A stretch of DNA of 64,000 nt from Sphingomonas sp. HF-S4 (GTDB lineage: Bacteria > Pseudomonadota > Alphaproteobacteria > Sphingomonadales > Sphingomonadaceae), in assembly GCF_032911445.1 (NCBI RefSeq), contig NZ_JAWJEJ010000002.1:917689-981688 (forward strand), read 5' to 3'. Below the pieces are notes generated by a model. It ran no database searches. It saw only the letters and a list, made by a program, of their open reading frames with translations, and was not told the DNA's origin. Numbering within the stretch: the first letter of the stretch is position 1; every line of letters begins with the position of its first letter. The translations under genes were made by a program, and so were the position numbers. This document shows, in pieces, positions 53,994 to 62,226 of the stretch.

Positions 53994-55316
53994 ATGGCAC
54001 GTATCGAAACCCCCAAGCGGATCCGGGGCACCCAGGACATCTTTGGCGACGAGCAGCGGCGCTTTGCGACAGTGCTCGATGCGTTCGATCGGGTGCGCCG
54101 GCTCTATTGCTTCCAGCGCGTCGATATCCCCGTGTTCGAAGCGACCGGCGTGTTCGCCCGCTCGATGGGCGAGACTTCGGATGTCGTCTCGAAGGAGATG
54201 TACACCTTCGAGGACCGTGGCGGCGATTCGATCACGCTGCGCCCCGAATTCACCGCCGGCATCGCCCGGGCGTACATCACCGAGGGCTGGCAGCAATATG
54301 CGCCGATGAAGCTCGTCACTTCGGGCCCGGTGTTCCGCTACGAGCGTCCCCAGAAAGGCCGCTTCCGTCAGTTCCACCAGATCGACGCGGAGATCATCGG
54401 CGCAGCCGAGCCCGCGGCCGATGTCGAACTGCTCGTCCTCGCCGACCAGCTCCTCCACGAGCTGGGCATCGATGAGGGCGTGACGCTCCAGCTCAATACG
54501 CTGGGCGACGCCGAGACGCGCGATGCGTGGCGCACCGCGCTGGTCGCGCATTTCGAGGCGCATCGCGACGCTCTGTCCGAGGACAGCCAGGTCCGGCTCG
54601 ACAAGAACCCGATGCGCATCCTCGATTCGAAGGACCCGCGCGACCGCCCGATCGCGGACAGCGCGCCCGATATCGACGCGTATTTGACGCAGGAGGCCGC
54701 GGCGTTCTTCAAGGCGGTGACCGACGGGCTCGACGCGGCGGGGGTGAAGTGGACGCGCAATTCGCGGCTGGTCCGCGGGCTCGATTATTATCGCCATACC
54801 GCGTTCGAGTTCGTCACCGATCGTCTCGGTGCGCAGGGCACCGTGCTCGCGGGCGGCCGCTATGACGGGCTGATCGGCTCGCTGGGCGGGCCCGAGACGG
54901 CGGGCGTCGGCTGGGCGGCGGGTGTCGAGCGGCTGGCGATGTTGATCGACGAGCCGGCGGTTGAGCAAATTGAAGTGGCGCTCGTCGCAGAGAATGCGGA
55001 GGGGCAGGGGATTGCCGTGGAGGTAGCTTCTCTTCTTCGTAATAATGGTGTCGCGACAGAACTCTATGTGTCCGGCAATCCGCGAAAACGATTCTCGAAG
55101 GCTAAGGCGGCATCGCCGCGCCTGCTAATTTCCCTGGATAGAACGACTACGGATCCCGCAGGGCGTTATCTAATTCGTCTAGGGGGCAGCTCCGAAGGTA
55201 CCGGCGAGCTTCAAGACAAAGTCGAGGCCGCCATCGGTATCCGTTTTCATCCTGAAGACGATCGGTTTTTCGCTGGCGGATGGCGGGGGATGGTTAGGGG
55301 CGGTAGCGTCGCATGA
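53994..55316 (+). CDS. hisS: Histidyl-tRNA synthetase
   Basis: 440 aa class II synthetase: motif 1 region with [20 protein letters not shown], motif 2 [16 protein letters not shown], the histidine-specific [18 protein letters not shown] and motif 3 [11 protein letters not shown]. It charges tRNA-His in the cytoplasm. Up to about codon 322 the codon use is the window's usual GC-rich one. From codon 323 (54960) the anticodon-binding domain shows many A/T-ending codons (AGA, CTA, ATT, AAA, CTT), a sharp change discussed under findings. The stop overlaps the prfA start by ATGA, so hisS, prfA and prmC form an operon. Confidence 0.97.
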   Translation: MARIETPKRIRGTQDIFGDEQRRFATVLDAFDRVRRLYCFQRVDIPVFEATGVFARSMGETSDVVSKEMYTFEDRGGDSITLRPEFTAGIARAYITEGWQQYAPMKLVTSGPVFRYERPQKGRFRQFHQIDAEIIGAAEPAADVELLVLADQLLHELGIDEGVTLQLNTLGDAETRDAWRTALVAHFEAHRDALSEDSQVRLDKNPMRILDSKDPRDRPIADSAPDIDAYLTQEAAAFFKAVTDGLDAAGVKWTRNSRLVRGLDYYRHTAFEFVTDRLGAQGTVLAGGRYDGLIGSLGGPETAGVGWAAGVERLAMLIDEPAVEQIEVALVAENAEGQGIAVEVASLLRNNGVATELYVSGNPRKRFSKAKAASPRLLISLDRTTTDPAGRYLIRLGGSSEGTGELQDKVEAAIGIRFHPEDDRFFAGGWRGMVRGGSVA

Positions 55317-56386
55317 CCACGATCCCCGCCGACCGCATCGCCGCGATCGAGGCGCGGCGCGACGAACTGCAGGCGCTGATGGCGACTGGCGACTTGTCGG
55401 GGGACAAGTTCGTCCAGGTTTCGAAGGAATATGCCGAGCTCGAGCCGGTCGCGCTGGCCGCTGGCGAAGTGCGGCGGCTGCGCGCCGAGGCGCAGTCGCT
55501 CCAGCATATGACGCAGGATGCCGATGACGAGATTCGGCAGATGGCGTGCGAAGAATTGCACGCCAATGGCGAGGCGCTTGAGGCGGCCGATCGGAGACTC
55601 GCGTTGGCGCTGCTGCCGCGCGACGCCGCCGATGAGCGCGCCGCGATGCTCGAGATCCGCGCCGGCACCGGCGGGGACGAGGCGGCGCTCTTCGCGGGCG
55701 ACCTGTTCCGCATGTACCAGAAATATGCCGAGGGGCAGGGCTGGAAGGTCGAGCTGATCTCCAGTTCGGCATCCGATTCGGGGGGCTTCAAGGAAGCGAT
55801 CGCCTCGCTCGAGGGCAAGGGCGTGTTCGCGAAGCTCAAGTTCGAGAGCGGCGTCCACCGCGTCCAGCGCGTGCCGGCCACCGAGACGCAGGGCCGCATT
55901 CATACCTCCGCGGCCACCGTCGCGGTGCTGCCCGAGGCCGAGGAAGTCGATATCAAGATCGACGACAAGGACCTCCGCATCGACATCTATCGCTCGTCGG
56001 GGCCCGGCGGCCAGTCGGTCAACACCACCGATTCGGCGGTGCGTATCGTCCATATCCCCACCGGGCTGGTGGTGATCCAGCAGGACGAGAAGTCGCAGCA
56101 CAAGAATAAGGCCAAGGCGATGAAGGTGCTGCGCACCCGCCTGTACGAGCAAGAGCGCGAGCGTCTCCACGCCGAGCGCGCGGGCGCGCGCAAATCGATG
56201 GTGGGATCCGGCGATCGCTCGGAGCGGATCCGCACGTATAATTTCCCGCAGGGCCGGGTGACCGACCACCGCATCAACCTGACCCTCCACCGCCTGCCCG
56301 AAATCCTCGAGGGCGAGATGGACGAGCTGATCGGCGCGCTGGTCGCCCAGGACGAGGCGGATCGCCTGGCGCAGCTGGATTCATGA
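55313..56386 (+). CDS. prfA: Peptide chain release factor 1
   Basis: 357 aa. Contains [40 protein letters not shown] (PxT anticodon region in the RF1 form) and the catalytic GGQ loop in [17 protein letters not shown] (232-234). It releases peptides at UAG and UAA. The GGQ glutamine is methylated by PrmC, the product of the next gene, with which it overlaps by ATGA. Confidence 0.98.
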   Translation: MTTIPADRIAAIEARRDELQALMATGDLSGDKFVQVSKEYAELEPVALAAGEVRRLRAEAQSLQHMTQDADDEIRQMACEELHANGEALEAADRRLALALLPRDAADERAAMLEIRAGTGGDEAALFAGDLFRMYQKYAEGQGWKVELISSSASDSGGFKEAIASLEGKGVFAKLKFESGVHRVQRVPATETQGRIHTSAATVAVLPEAEEVDIKIDDKDLRIDIYRSSGPGGQSVNTTDSAVRIVHIPTGLVVIQQDEKSQHKNKAKAMKVLRTRLYEQERERLHAERAGARKSMVGSGDRSERIRTYNFPQGRVTDHRINLTLHRLPEILEGEMDELIGALVAQDEADRLAQLDS

Positions 56387-57195
56387 TCCGCATCGCGCTC
56401 GCGGAGGCGGCGCAGCGCCTCGCCGGCGTTACCGACACCGCGCGCCTCGATGCCGAGCTGCTCATGTCGCATGCGCTCGGCGTATCGCGCGACGACCTGC
56501 TCCTCCGCCATCTCGACGATCCAGTCCCCGAAGCCTTCGCTCCGCTCCTCCAGCGTCGCCTCACCCACGAGCCCGTCGCCTACATCACCGGCACGCGCGC
56601 CTTTTGGACGATCGACCTCGCGGTCGGCCCCGGCGCGCTCATCCCGCGGCCCGACAGCGAAACCCTGATCGAAGCCGCGATCGAGCATTTCGACGAGCGG
56701 GCGCCGCTACGCATCCTCGATCTGGGCACCGGCCCGGGCACGCTGGTGCTCGCCGCGCTCGACCAATGGCCGCAGGCGACCGGGCTCGGCATCGATGCTT
56801 CCGAACAGGCGCTGGCCTATGCCCGCGCCAATGCCGAGCGGCTCGGCATGGCGCACCGCGCCGAGTTCCGCCTCGGCGACTGGACCGACGGCCTCGCCGA
56901 GCCGTTCGACCTGATCCTCGCCAACCCGCCCTATATCGGCACGCACGAGCAGCTTCCGGCCGAGGTGCGCGAGCACGAACCCGCCTCGGCGTTGTTCGCG
57001 GGAATCGACGGCCTCGACGATTACGCCCGCATCGTCCCTGCGCTTTCCGAGCTGCTGGCGCCCGGCGGCGCGGCGGTGCTCGAAATCGGCTGGACCCAGG
57101 CCAAGGCGGTGTCGGCGCTGGGGCTCCAGCACGGGCTGTTGCCCGCGGTCCACAGCGATCTCGGCGGGCGTCCCCGCGTGATACTACTTACTTGA
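56383..57195 (+). CDS. prmC: Release factor glutamine N5-methyltransferase
   Basis: 270 aa. An N-terminal helical recognition domain precedes the SAM-binding methyltransferase: [20 protein letters not shown] and the catalytic NPPY motif in [13 protein letters not shown] (181-184). It methylates the Gln of the GGQ motif of release factors. Encoded directly behind prfA, its main substrate. The stop is followed by a 256-nt leader to the next gene. Confidence 0.97.
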   Translation: MIRIALAEAAQRLAGVTDTARLDAELLMSHALGVSRDDLLLRHLDDPVPEAFAPLLQRRLTHEPVAYITGTRAFWTIDLAVGPGALIPRPDSETLIEAAIEHFDERAPLRILDLGTGPGTLVLAALDQWPQATGLGIDASEQALAYARANAERLGMAHRAEFRLGDWTDGLAEPFDLILANPPYIGTHEQLPAEVREHEPASALFAGIDGLDDYARIVPALSELLAPGGAAVLEIGWTQAKAVSALGLQHGLLPAVHSDLGGRPRVILLT

Positions 57196-57451
57196 AACCG
57201 GCACCCCCGCGGCCCATATTTGTGCTTGGAGATTGGTGCTCCACGGGCTAAGACAGCGCCGGGGCGAGGCACTTTCAACCAAGTTGTTGAAACTGAGGGC
57301 TAAGGCCCACTCCATGGTCATGTGAGCCGTTGCAGTCCGACGGCCGTGGCGAGCGGAAGCGCCGTTTCGGTGCTGTCCGCAAGTGTAACGTGCATCCGGG
57401 ACCCCGAATGGATCGACGGACGGCTTAAGTAGACAGGACATACAGACCTTG
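57196..57451 (+). other. Possible structured leader upstream of DUF4167 gene
   Basis: 256 nt without a coding frame. Several potential hairpins follow one another: TTGGAGATTGGTGCTCCA (57227-57244), TTTCAACCAAGTTGTTGAAA (57273-57292), GGGCTAAGGCCC (57297-57308) and a GC-rich GGCCGTGGCGAGCGGAAGC stretch (57342-57360). The first may terminate the hisS operon. The remainder could be a structured 5' UTR or small RNA. No known family is recognised with confidence. Confidence 0.4.
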
Positions 57452-58333
57452 ATGAACAATCGTCAGGCTAACAACGGCCGCCGTCGCGGTCGTGGCGGTC
57501 AGCAGCGCCAGGGGGGCAACCCCAACCAGGGCAATGGCAACCGCATCGACAATCGTGCGCGCGGAAACGCGGCGCAGCTGCTCGAGAAGTACAAGAACCT
57601 CGCCTCCGACGCGCAGCGCCAGGGCGATCGGGTCAACGCCGAATATTATCTCCAGTTCGCGGATCACTATTTCCGCGTGCTGAGCGAGACCCGCGCGCGG
57701 TTCGAGGAGCAGAACCCGAACCAGCGCCAGCCGCGCCCGAGCAACGACATCGACGGCGACGACGAGGATTTCGAGTTCGAGGCCGAAGGCAATCGCAGCG
57801 ACGAATCGCGCGACGAGCGTCCGCAGCAGCGCGAGCCGCGCTACGAGCGTGAGCCCCGGCAGGATCGCGAAGCCCGCCGCGACCGCGACGACCGCGAGCC
57901 GCGCCAGGACCGTGAGCCGCGCCAGGATCGTGAACCGCGTCAGGATCGCGAACCCCGCCCGGATCGCGAAGCGCGTCCCGACCGCGAGCCGCGCCAGGAT
58001 CGCGAGCCCCGCGAGAATCGCCGCGACCGCCGCCCCAATGGCAACGCCAACGGCTTTGCCAATGGCCATCAGGCCGAAGCGCAGGAAGCGCCCGCGCCCG
58101 AGCTGTTCGCCGAACAGGCCGAAGAGCGTCCCGCTCGCCCGGCGCGCGGCCGTGGCCGTCCGCGCCGCGAGGAAGCGGTCGAGGCCGATGCCCCGCAGGG
58201 TATCGACGCCGCGATCCTGCCGCCGGCCTTCGGCACCGAGGCCACTGCTGCCAACGATGCCGAGGAAGCGCCCAAGAAGCCGCGCCGCCGCCGCGTGAAG
58301 AGCGACGACGCCGAGGTGCCGCCGGCCGCCTGA
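57452..58333 (+). CDS. DUF4167 RNA-binding-like protein with charged repeats
   Basis: 293 aa. N-terminal DUF4167 domain: MNNRQANNGRRRGRGGQQRQ, then AAQLLEKYKNLASDAQRQGD and NAEYYLQFADHYFRVLSETR (about residues 30-85). An acidic linker (DIDGDDEDFEFEAEGN) leads into a highly charged repeat region (about 128-193) built from DREPRQ-type hexapeptides, and a basic C-terminus (PRRRRVKSDDAE). The family is conserved in alphaproteobacteria; its function is unknown, and the Arg/Gly-rich start suggests nucleic acid binding. The start is ATG 57452; a TTG just before it is less likely. Long 5' leader upstream. Confidence 0.9.
   Translation: MNNRQANNGRRRGRGGQQRQGGNPNQGNGNRIDNRARGNAAQLLEKYKNLASDAQRQGDRVNAEYYLQFADHYFRVLSETRARFEEQNPNQRQPRPSNDIDGDDEDFEFEAEGNRSDESRDERPQQREPRYEREPRQDREARRDRDDREPRQDREPRQDREPRQDREPRPDREARPDREPRQDREPRENRRDRRPNGNANGFANGHQAEAQEAPAPELFAEQAEERPARPARGRGRPRREEAVEADAPQGIDAAILPPAFGTEATAANDAEEAPKKPRRRRVKSDDAEVPPAA
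57833..58030 (+). repeat. In-gene hexapeptide repeat (DREPRQ) array
   Basis: About ten imperfect 18-nt units encode DREPRQ, DREPRP, DREARP and similar. Codons vary between units (GATCGCGAACCCCGC versus GACCGTGAGCCGCGC), so selection acts on the peptide pattern. The array may vary in length between strains. Confidence 0.85.
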
Positions 58334-58411
58334 TTTCTCTGCGCGTCGGGCTAGCCCTTCGCACCGGAACTGCTAGCATCCTCTCCTGGGAACAGCCTGG
58401 GGGAGGATGCT

Positions 58412-59878
58412 TTGCGTTTGACGGCTCTCATCGCGGCGGCGCTGCCGCTCGCCGCGCATGCCCAGACCGCGCCTGAGGAGCCCAATGCCCAGGGCGACGT
58501 CTCGGTGACGATCTACAATAACGATCTCGCGCTGGTGCAGGACAAGCGCACGCTCACCCTCGCCCAGGGGCGCAATCGCCAGGAATTCGCCGACGTCTCG
58601 GCCCGGATCCGGCCCGAGACGGTGACGCTCTCGGCCGACGATGCCGGGATCGTCGAGCAGAATTTCGACTATGATCTCCTCTCTCCCCAGAAGCTGATGG
58701 ACAAGGCAGTGGGGCAGAGCGTCGGGCTGGTCCGCACCAATCCGGCCACCGGTGTGGAAACACGCGAGACCGCGCAGGTGCTTGCCAACAACGGCGGTAC
58801 GATTGTCCGGGTTGGCGACCGTATCGAAGTCCTGAGTGGGATGGGCGCCCGCGTCGTCTTCTCCAAGCTCCCGCCCAACCTGCGCGCACGGCCGACCTTG
58901 TCGGTGACGCTCGACGCCAGCCGCGGTGGCGCGCGCCCGGCGACGCTCAGCTATCTCTCGAACGGCTTCGGCTGGAAGGCCGATTACGTCACCCTGTTCG
59001 ACGAGGCGGCGGGCAAGATCGACGTCCAGGGCTGGATCACGCTCAACAACAATAGCGGGACGAGCTTCCCCAATGCGCGCACCCTGCTCGTCGCCGGCGC
59101 GCCGGGGCAGGGGGGCGGCAATGTCCGCTTCCAGCCGCGTCCGCCCTCGGGCAACCGGCCGGGCACCGAGAGCGCCAATCGCGAGCGGCTCGGCGACTAT
59201 TATGTCTATCCGATCGCGGCGCGCACCACGCTTGCCAACGCTCAGCAGAAACAGGTCAGCTTCCTCGACGTCCACGGCACGCCGGCGGCCAAGGCCTATT
59301 ATTTCCGCAACGACTGGCTGGGCAGCCGCACCGAGGCAGCGAGCGTCGATACCGTGCTGCGCTTCTCCTCGTCGAGCGCGGGCGGCCTCGGCGACGCGCT
59401 GCCGGCCGGCACGGTGCGCGTCTATATGCGCGACGCGCGCGGCCAGCCGCAGTTCATCGGCGAGAACAATATCCCGCACACGCCGATGGGCTCCGATCTC
59501 GCGCTCAAGACCGGCGAGGCGTTCGACGTGAAGATCCAGCCGACGGTCGAGAAGCGCGAACGGATCCAGAGCGACGAATGGGAGCGGACCGGGCGCTATC
59601 GGATCACCAAGAACGGCGTGACGACCGAGAAGACGATCGAACAGACGGTCACCTATTGGCGCACCAGCATGAAGTACCGCATCACCAACGCGCGGCCGAC
59701 GCCGGTGACGGTCGAAGTGGTGCAGGGTGGGCTCGACCATTGGTGGTGGCACGACACCCGCGTCCCCAGCGAGAGCATCCAGGGCACCCAGCGCTCGCCC
59801 GACGAGCGCGTGTGGCTGGTGACGGTCCCTGCCAACGGCGAGACCAACCTCACCGTCGATTTCGACACGCGTTACTGA
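58412..59878 (+). CDS. DUF4139 exported protein (first of tandem pair)
   Basis: 488 aa. Signal MRLTALIAAALPLAAHAQ, then the DUF4139 beta-rich body: VTIYNNDLALVQDKRTLTLA, ATLSYLSNGFGWKADYVTLF, LANAQQKQVSFLDV and a C-terminal Trp/His-rich segment GLDHWWWHDTRVPSESI. Function unknown; proteins of this type are periplasmic or surface-exposed. The start is TTG at 58412 with GGGGGAGGA directly upstream; the nearby ATG is out of frame. It is followed 7 nt later by a paralogue, so they form an operon. Confidence 0.85.
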   Translation: MRLTALIAAALPLAAHAQTAPEEPNAQGDVSVTIYNNDLALVQDKRTLTLAQGRNRQEFADVSARIRPETVTLSADDAGIVEQNFDYDLLSPQKLMDKAVGQSVGLVRTNPATGVETRETAQVLANNGGTIVRVGDRIEVLSGMGARVVFSKLPPNLRARPTLSVTLDASRGGARPATLSYLSNGFGWKADYVTLFDEAAGKIDVQGWITLNNNSGTSFPNARTLLVAGAPGQGGGNVRFQPRPPSGNRPGTESANRERLGDYYVYPIAARTTLANAQQKQVSFLDVHGTPAAKAYYFRNDWLGSRTEAASVDTVLRFSSSSAGGLGDALPAGTVRVYMRDARGQPQFIGENNIPHTPMGSDLALKTGEAFDVKIQPTVEKRERIQSDEWERTGRYRITKNGVTTEKTIEQTVTYWRTSMKYRITNARPTPVTVEVVQGGLDHWWWHDTRVPSESIQGTQRSPDERVWLVTVPANGETNLTVDFDTRY

Positions 59879-59885
59879 TCGCGCG

Positions 59886-61418
59886 ATGCGCTGGCGAAGC
59901 CTCGCCTGGCTGTTGCTGCTGGTCGCGGCGCCCGTCGCCGCGCAGCCGGTGGTGACCTCGGCCGCGCCCGAGGGTGTAGCGGTGACCATTTATCGTGCGC
60001 AGGATCGCGACCCCGGCGAGCAGATGAATCTCGGCTGGCTCCAGGGCTATGCGCTGGTCACCGAGAAGCGCACCGTAACGATCCCCTCTGGCCGCGCCGT
60101 GATCCGCTTCGAAGGCGTCGCCGGCGGCCTGCTCCCCGAAAGTGCGATCGTCACGGGATTGCCCGCGGGGGTGCGCGAGAAGAATCTCGACGCGGACCTG
60201 CTCTCCCCGCGCAGCCTCTATGCGCGCTCCTTCGGGCGACCGGTGATCCTCCGGCGCACCGATCCCAACACCGGCACCGTGCGCGAGGAACGCGCGGTGA
60301 TCCGCTCGGGCGAGGACGGGGCGGCCATACTCCAGACGGAGAGCGGGTTCGAGGCGATCAATTGCGGCCCCTTGTTCGAGCAGCCGGTCTATCAGGGCGT
60401 CCCCGCCGGCCTCTCGCCGCGCCCGACGCTGTCGATCGAGACCGATTCGCCTGCCGCGGCGACGGTTACGCTCAGCCTGTCCTATCTCGCCTGGGGGTTC
60501 GACTGGCAGGCCAATTATGTCGTCAACCTGCGCGAAGGCGGCGATCGCGCGGATCTCACCGCCTGGGTGACGCTCGCCAACAGCGATCCGACGAGTTTCG
60601 TCGATGCCGACATGGCGGTGGTCGCCGGCGAGGTGAATCGCGAAGAGAGCCGGAGCTACAATTTCACGCCGGACCAGTCGCTGGTGCTGCACTGCTTCTT
60701 CCGGCCGTTGCCCGAGGAATTCGAGCCTGTGCCGATGCCCGCCCCTGCCGCGCCGATGATGGAAGGCGACATCGTCGTGACGGGCATGCGTGCTTCGTTG
60801 CAGTCAGCCAAGTCGTCGCCGGTCACGGTGGTCGGCGAGGATCTCGGCGACTTGAAGCTCTATCGCATGCCGATCCCGACCACCGTCGCGTCGAATGCGC
60901 AGAAGCAGGTCGCGATGTATCTCAAGCCCGAGGTAAAGGTTGCGATCCTCTATCGTGGCTGGATCGATGCCGGCAGCCCGGCCGCGACCAGCATCGAGCG
61001 CGGGCTGCGCTTCCGCAACAAGAAGGAGGACGGGCTTGGTGTCCCGCTGCCTTCGGGGCCGGTCGCGGTGTTCGAGCCGCTCGGTGGAACCCAAGCCTTG
61101 TCGGGTGAGGGGCGGACCTATGACAAGGCAGTCGGCGAAGAGGTGGATATCGCGCTCGGCGACGCCGAAGGGCTATCGGCCAGCGCGACCGAATCGAACG
61201 CCGGAGCGTCGACGCGTGCGTATTCGGTGACGATTGCGAATGCGCATCCCTGGCCGGTGCGCTTCGAAGGCAGCGTGCGCTTCGACCAGGGGAATTATCG
61301 CATCGAAAAGGTCTCCGCGCGGCTCGGCCGCAAGGACGGATGGCCGCTCTGGAAGGCGACGATCCCGGCGAACGGCAGCGTCACGCTGCGCTACCGCCTT
61401 GCCCGGATTCGCGACTAG
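59886..61418 (+). CDS. DUF4139 exported protein with TonB-receptor-like insert
   Basis: 510 aa. Signal MRWRSLAWLLLLVAAPVAAQ, then the same DUF4139 core as the preceding gene (VAVTIYRAQD, LSLSYLAWGFDWQANYVVNL, VASNAQKQVAMYLKPEV). In the variable loop that precedes the QKQV block it carries EGDIVVTGMRASLQSAKSSP (residues about 293-312). This has the form of the TonB-box/plug start of sphingomonad TonB receptors (compare DAIVVTGLRRSLETSQ in the receptor at 26559-29303). The paralogue at 58412-59878 lacks it. The role is unknown; see findings. The stop overlaps by 4 nt the stop of the convergent small membrane protein gene. Confidence 0.85.
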   Translation: MRWRSLAWLLLLVAAPVAAQPVVTSAAPEGVAVTIYRAQDRDPGEQMNLGWLQGYALVTEKRTVTIPSGRAVIRFEGVAGGLLPESAIVTGLPAGVREKNLDADLLSPRSLYARSFGRPVILRRTDPNTGTVREERAVIRSGEDGAAILQTESGFEAINCGPLFEQPVYQGVPAGLSPRPTLSIETDSPAAATVTLSLSYLAWGFDWQANYVVNLREGGDRADLTAWVTLANSDPTSFVDADMAVVAGEVNREESRSYNFTPDQSLVLHCFFRPLPEEFEPVPMPAPAAPMMEGDIVVTGMRASLQSAKSSPVTVVGEDLGDLKLYRMPIPTTVASNAQKQVAMYLKPEVKVAILYRGWIDAGSPAATSIERGLRFRNKKEDGLGVPLPSGPVAVFEPLGGTQALSGEGRTYDKAVGEEVDIALGDAEGLSASATESNAGASTRAYSVTIANAHPWPVRFEGSVRFDQGNYRIEKVSARLGRKDGWPLWKATIPANGSVTLRYRLARIRD

Positions 61419-61714
61419 TCGATATCGATCTCACCCTTCAATCGGTCCTCGACGCGCGCGTCATGGCCACTGCCCGAACTCAGGAACATCAGGCCCATCA
61501 GCGCGGCGGCGAGCATCATCGTCGAGAAGATGCCGAGAAAGGTCGCGCTGGCCGTGACCCAGTCGAGCGTGCCGAGCGACCACCACAGCACCAGCTCGGC
61601 CAGGCAGACGGTGAGCAGCGATACCAGCGCCATATATTTGAGAATGCGCCGATAGCGCCCCCAGGCGAAGGCGGCATATTCCGGGTCGTCGAGATCTTCC
61701 CGCGGCATGGCCAT
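61415..61714 (-). CDS. Small two-TM membrane protein, unknown
   Basis: 99 aa. N-terminal MAMPREDLDDPEYAAFAWGR, two hydrophobic segments at about residues 25-47 and 56-80, then a short polar tail (GHDARVEDRLKGEIDID). No family recognised. It is convergent with the DUF4139 gene (stop codons overlap) and divergent from the CBS-domain gene. Codon use and the DEYAAFAWGRYRRI-type N-terminus look genuine, and similar small proteins are typical of sphingomonads, but function is not known. Confidence 0.75.
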   Translation of the reverse strand: MAMPREDLDDPEYAAFAWGRYRRILKYMALVSLLTVCLAELVLWWSLGTLDWVTASATFLGIFSTMMLAAALMGLMFLSSGSGHDARVEDRLKGEIDID

Positions 61715-61779
61715 GGTTTTGCAATTGGGTGCGAATCATGGGAGAAACAACCGCCTGAACCCGAAAGCGGAGATATGCG

Positions 61780-62208
61780 ATGACCATCGCGGCAATCCTG
61801 GGGGGAAAAGGGCACGACGTGGTGTCGATCGCGGGGGATCGCACCGTCGCGGAGGCCGTCGCGCTGCTCGCCGAGCGGCGAATCGGCGCGGTGCCCGTGC
61901 TCGACGGCGAGTCGATCGCCGGCATCTTTTCCGAACGCGACGTGATCCACTGCCTAGAGCGCGATGGTGCGGCGGGACTCGATCGCCGGGTGCGCGACGT
62001 GATGACCGCGCCGGCGATCACCGTCGCGCCCGGGGAATCGGTGCTCGGTGCGCTGGCGCTGATGACGCGGCGGCGGATTCGCCATTTGCCGGTCATCGAT
62101 CGCGGGCGGCTGACCGGCTTCATTTCGATCGGCGATCTGGTGAAGTACCGGATCGAGCGGATCGAATCCGAAGCCGATGCGATGCGCGCCTATATCCAGG
62201 CGGTTTAG
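61780..62208 (+). CDS. CBS-domain protein
   Basis: 142 aa made almost entirely of two CBS motifs: TVAEAVALLAERRIGAVPVL with AGIFSERDVIHCL (about 20-58), then VRDVMTAPAITVAPGESVLG with RRIRHLPVIDRGRLTGFISI (about 70-118). CBS pairs bind adenosine nucleotides such as AMP, ATP or NAD and regulate partner proteins. No enzyme domain is attached, so it acts as a free sensor. The ribosome site is GCGGAGAT. No partner is evident. Confidence 0.92.
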   Translation: MTIAAILGGKGHDVVSIAGDRTVAEAVALLAERRIGAVPVLDGESIAGIFSERDVIHCLERDGAAGLDRRVRDVMTAPAITVAPGESVLGALALMTRRRIRHLPVIDRGRLTGFISIGDLVKYRIERIESEADAMRAYIQAV

Positions 62209-62226
62209 GGTAGCGAGTGCGGGCCT

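Noticed and set aside
57833-58030. CRISPR-like or tandem DNA repeat
   Set aside because: The 18-nt units are coding, imperfect and without spacers; they encode the DREPRQ peptide pattern.
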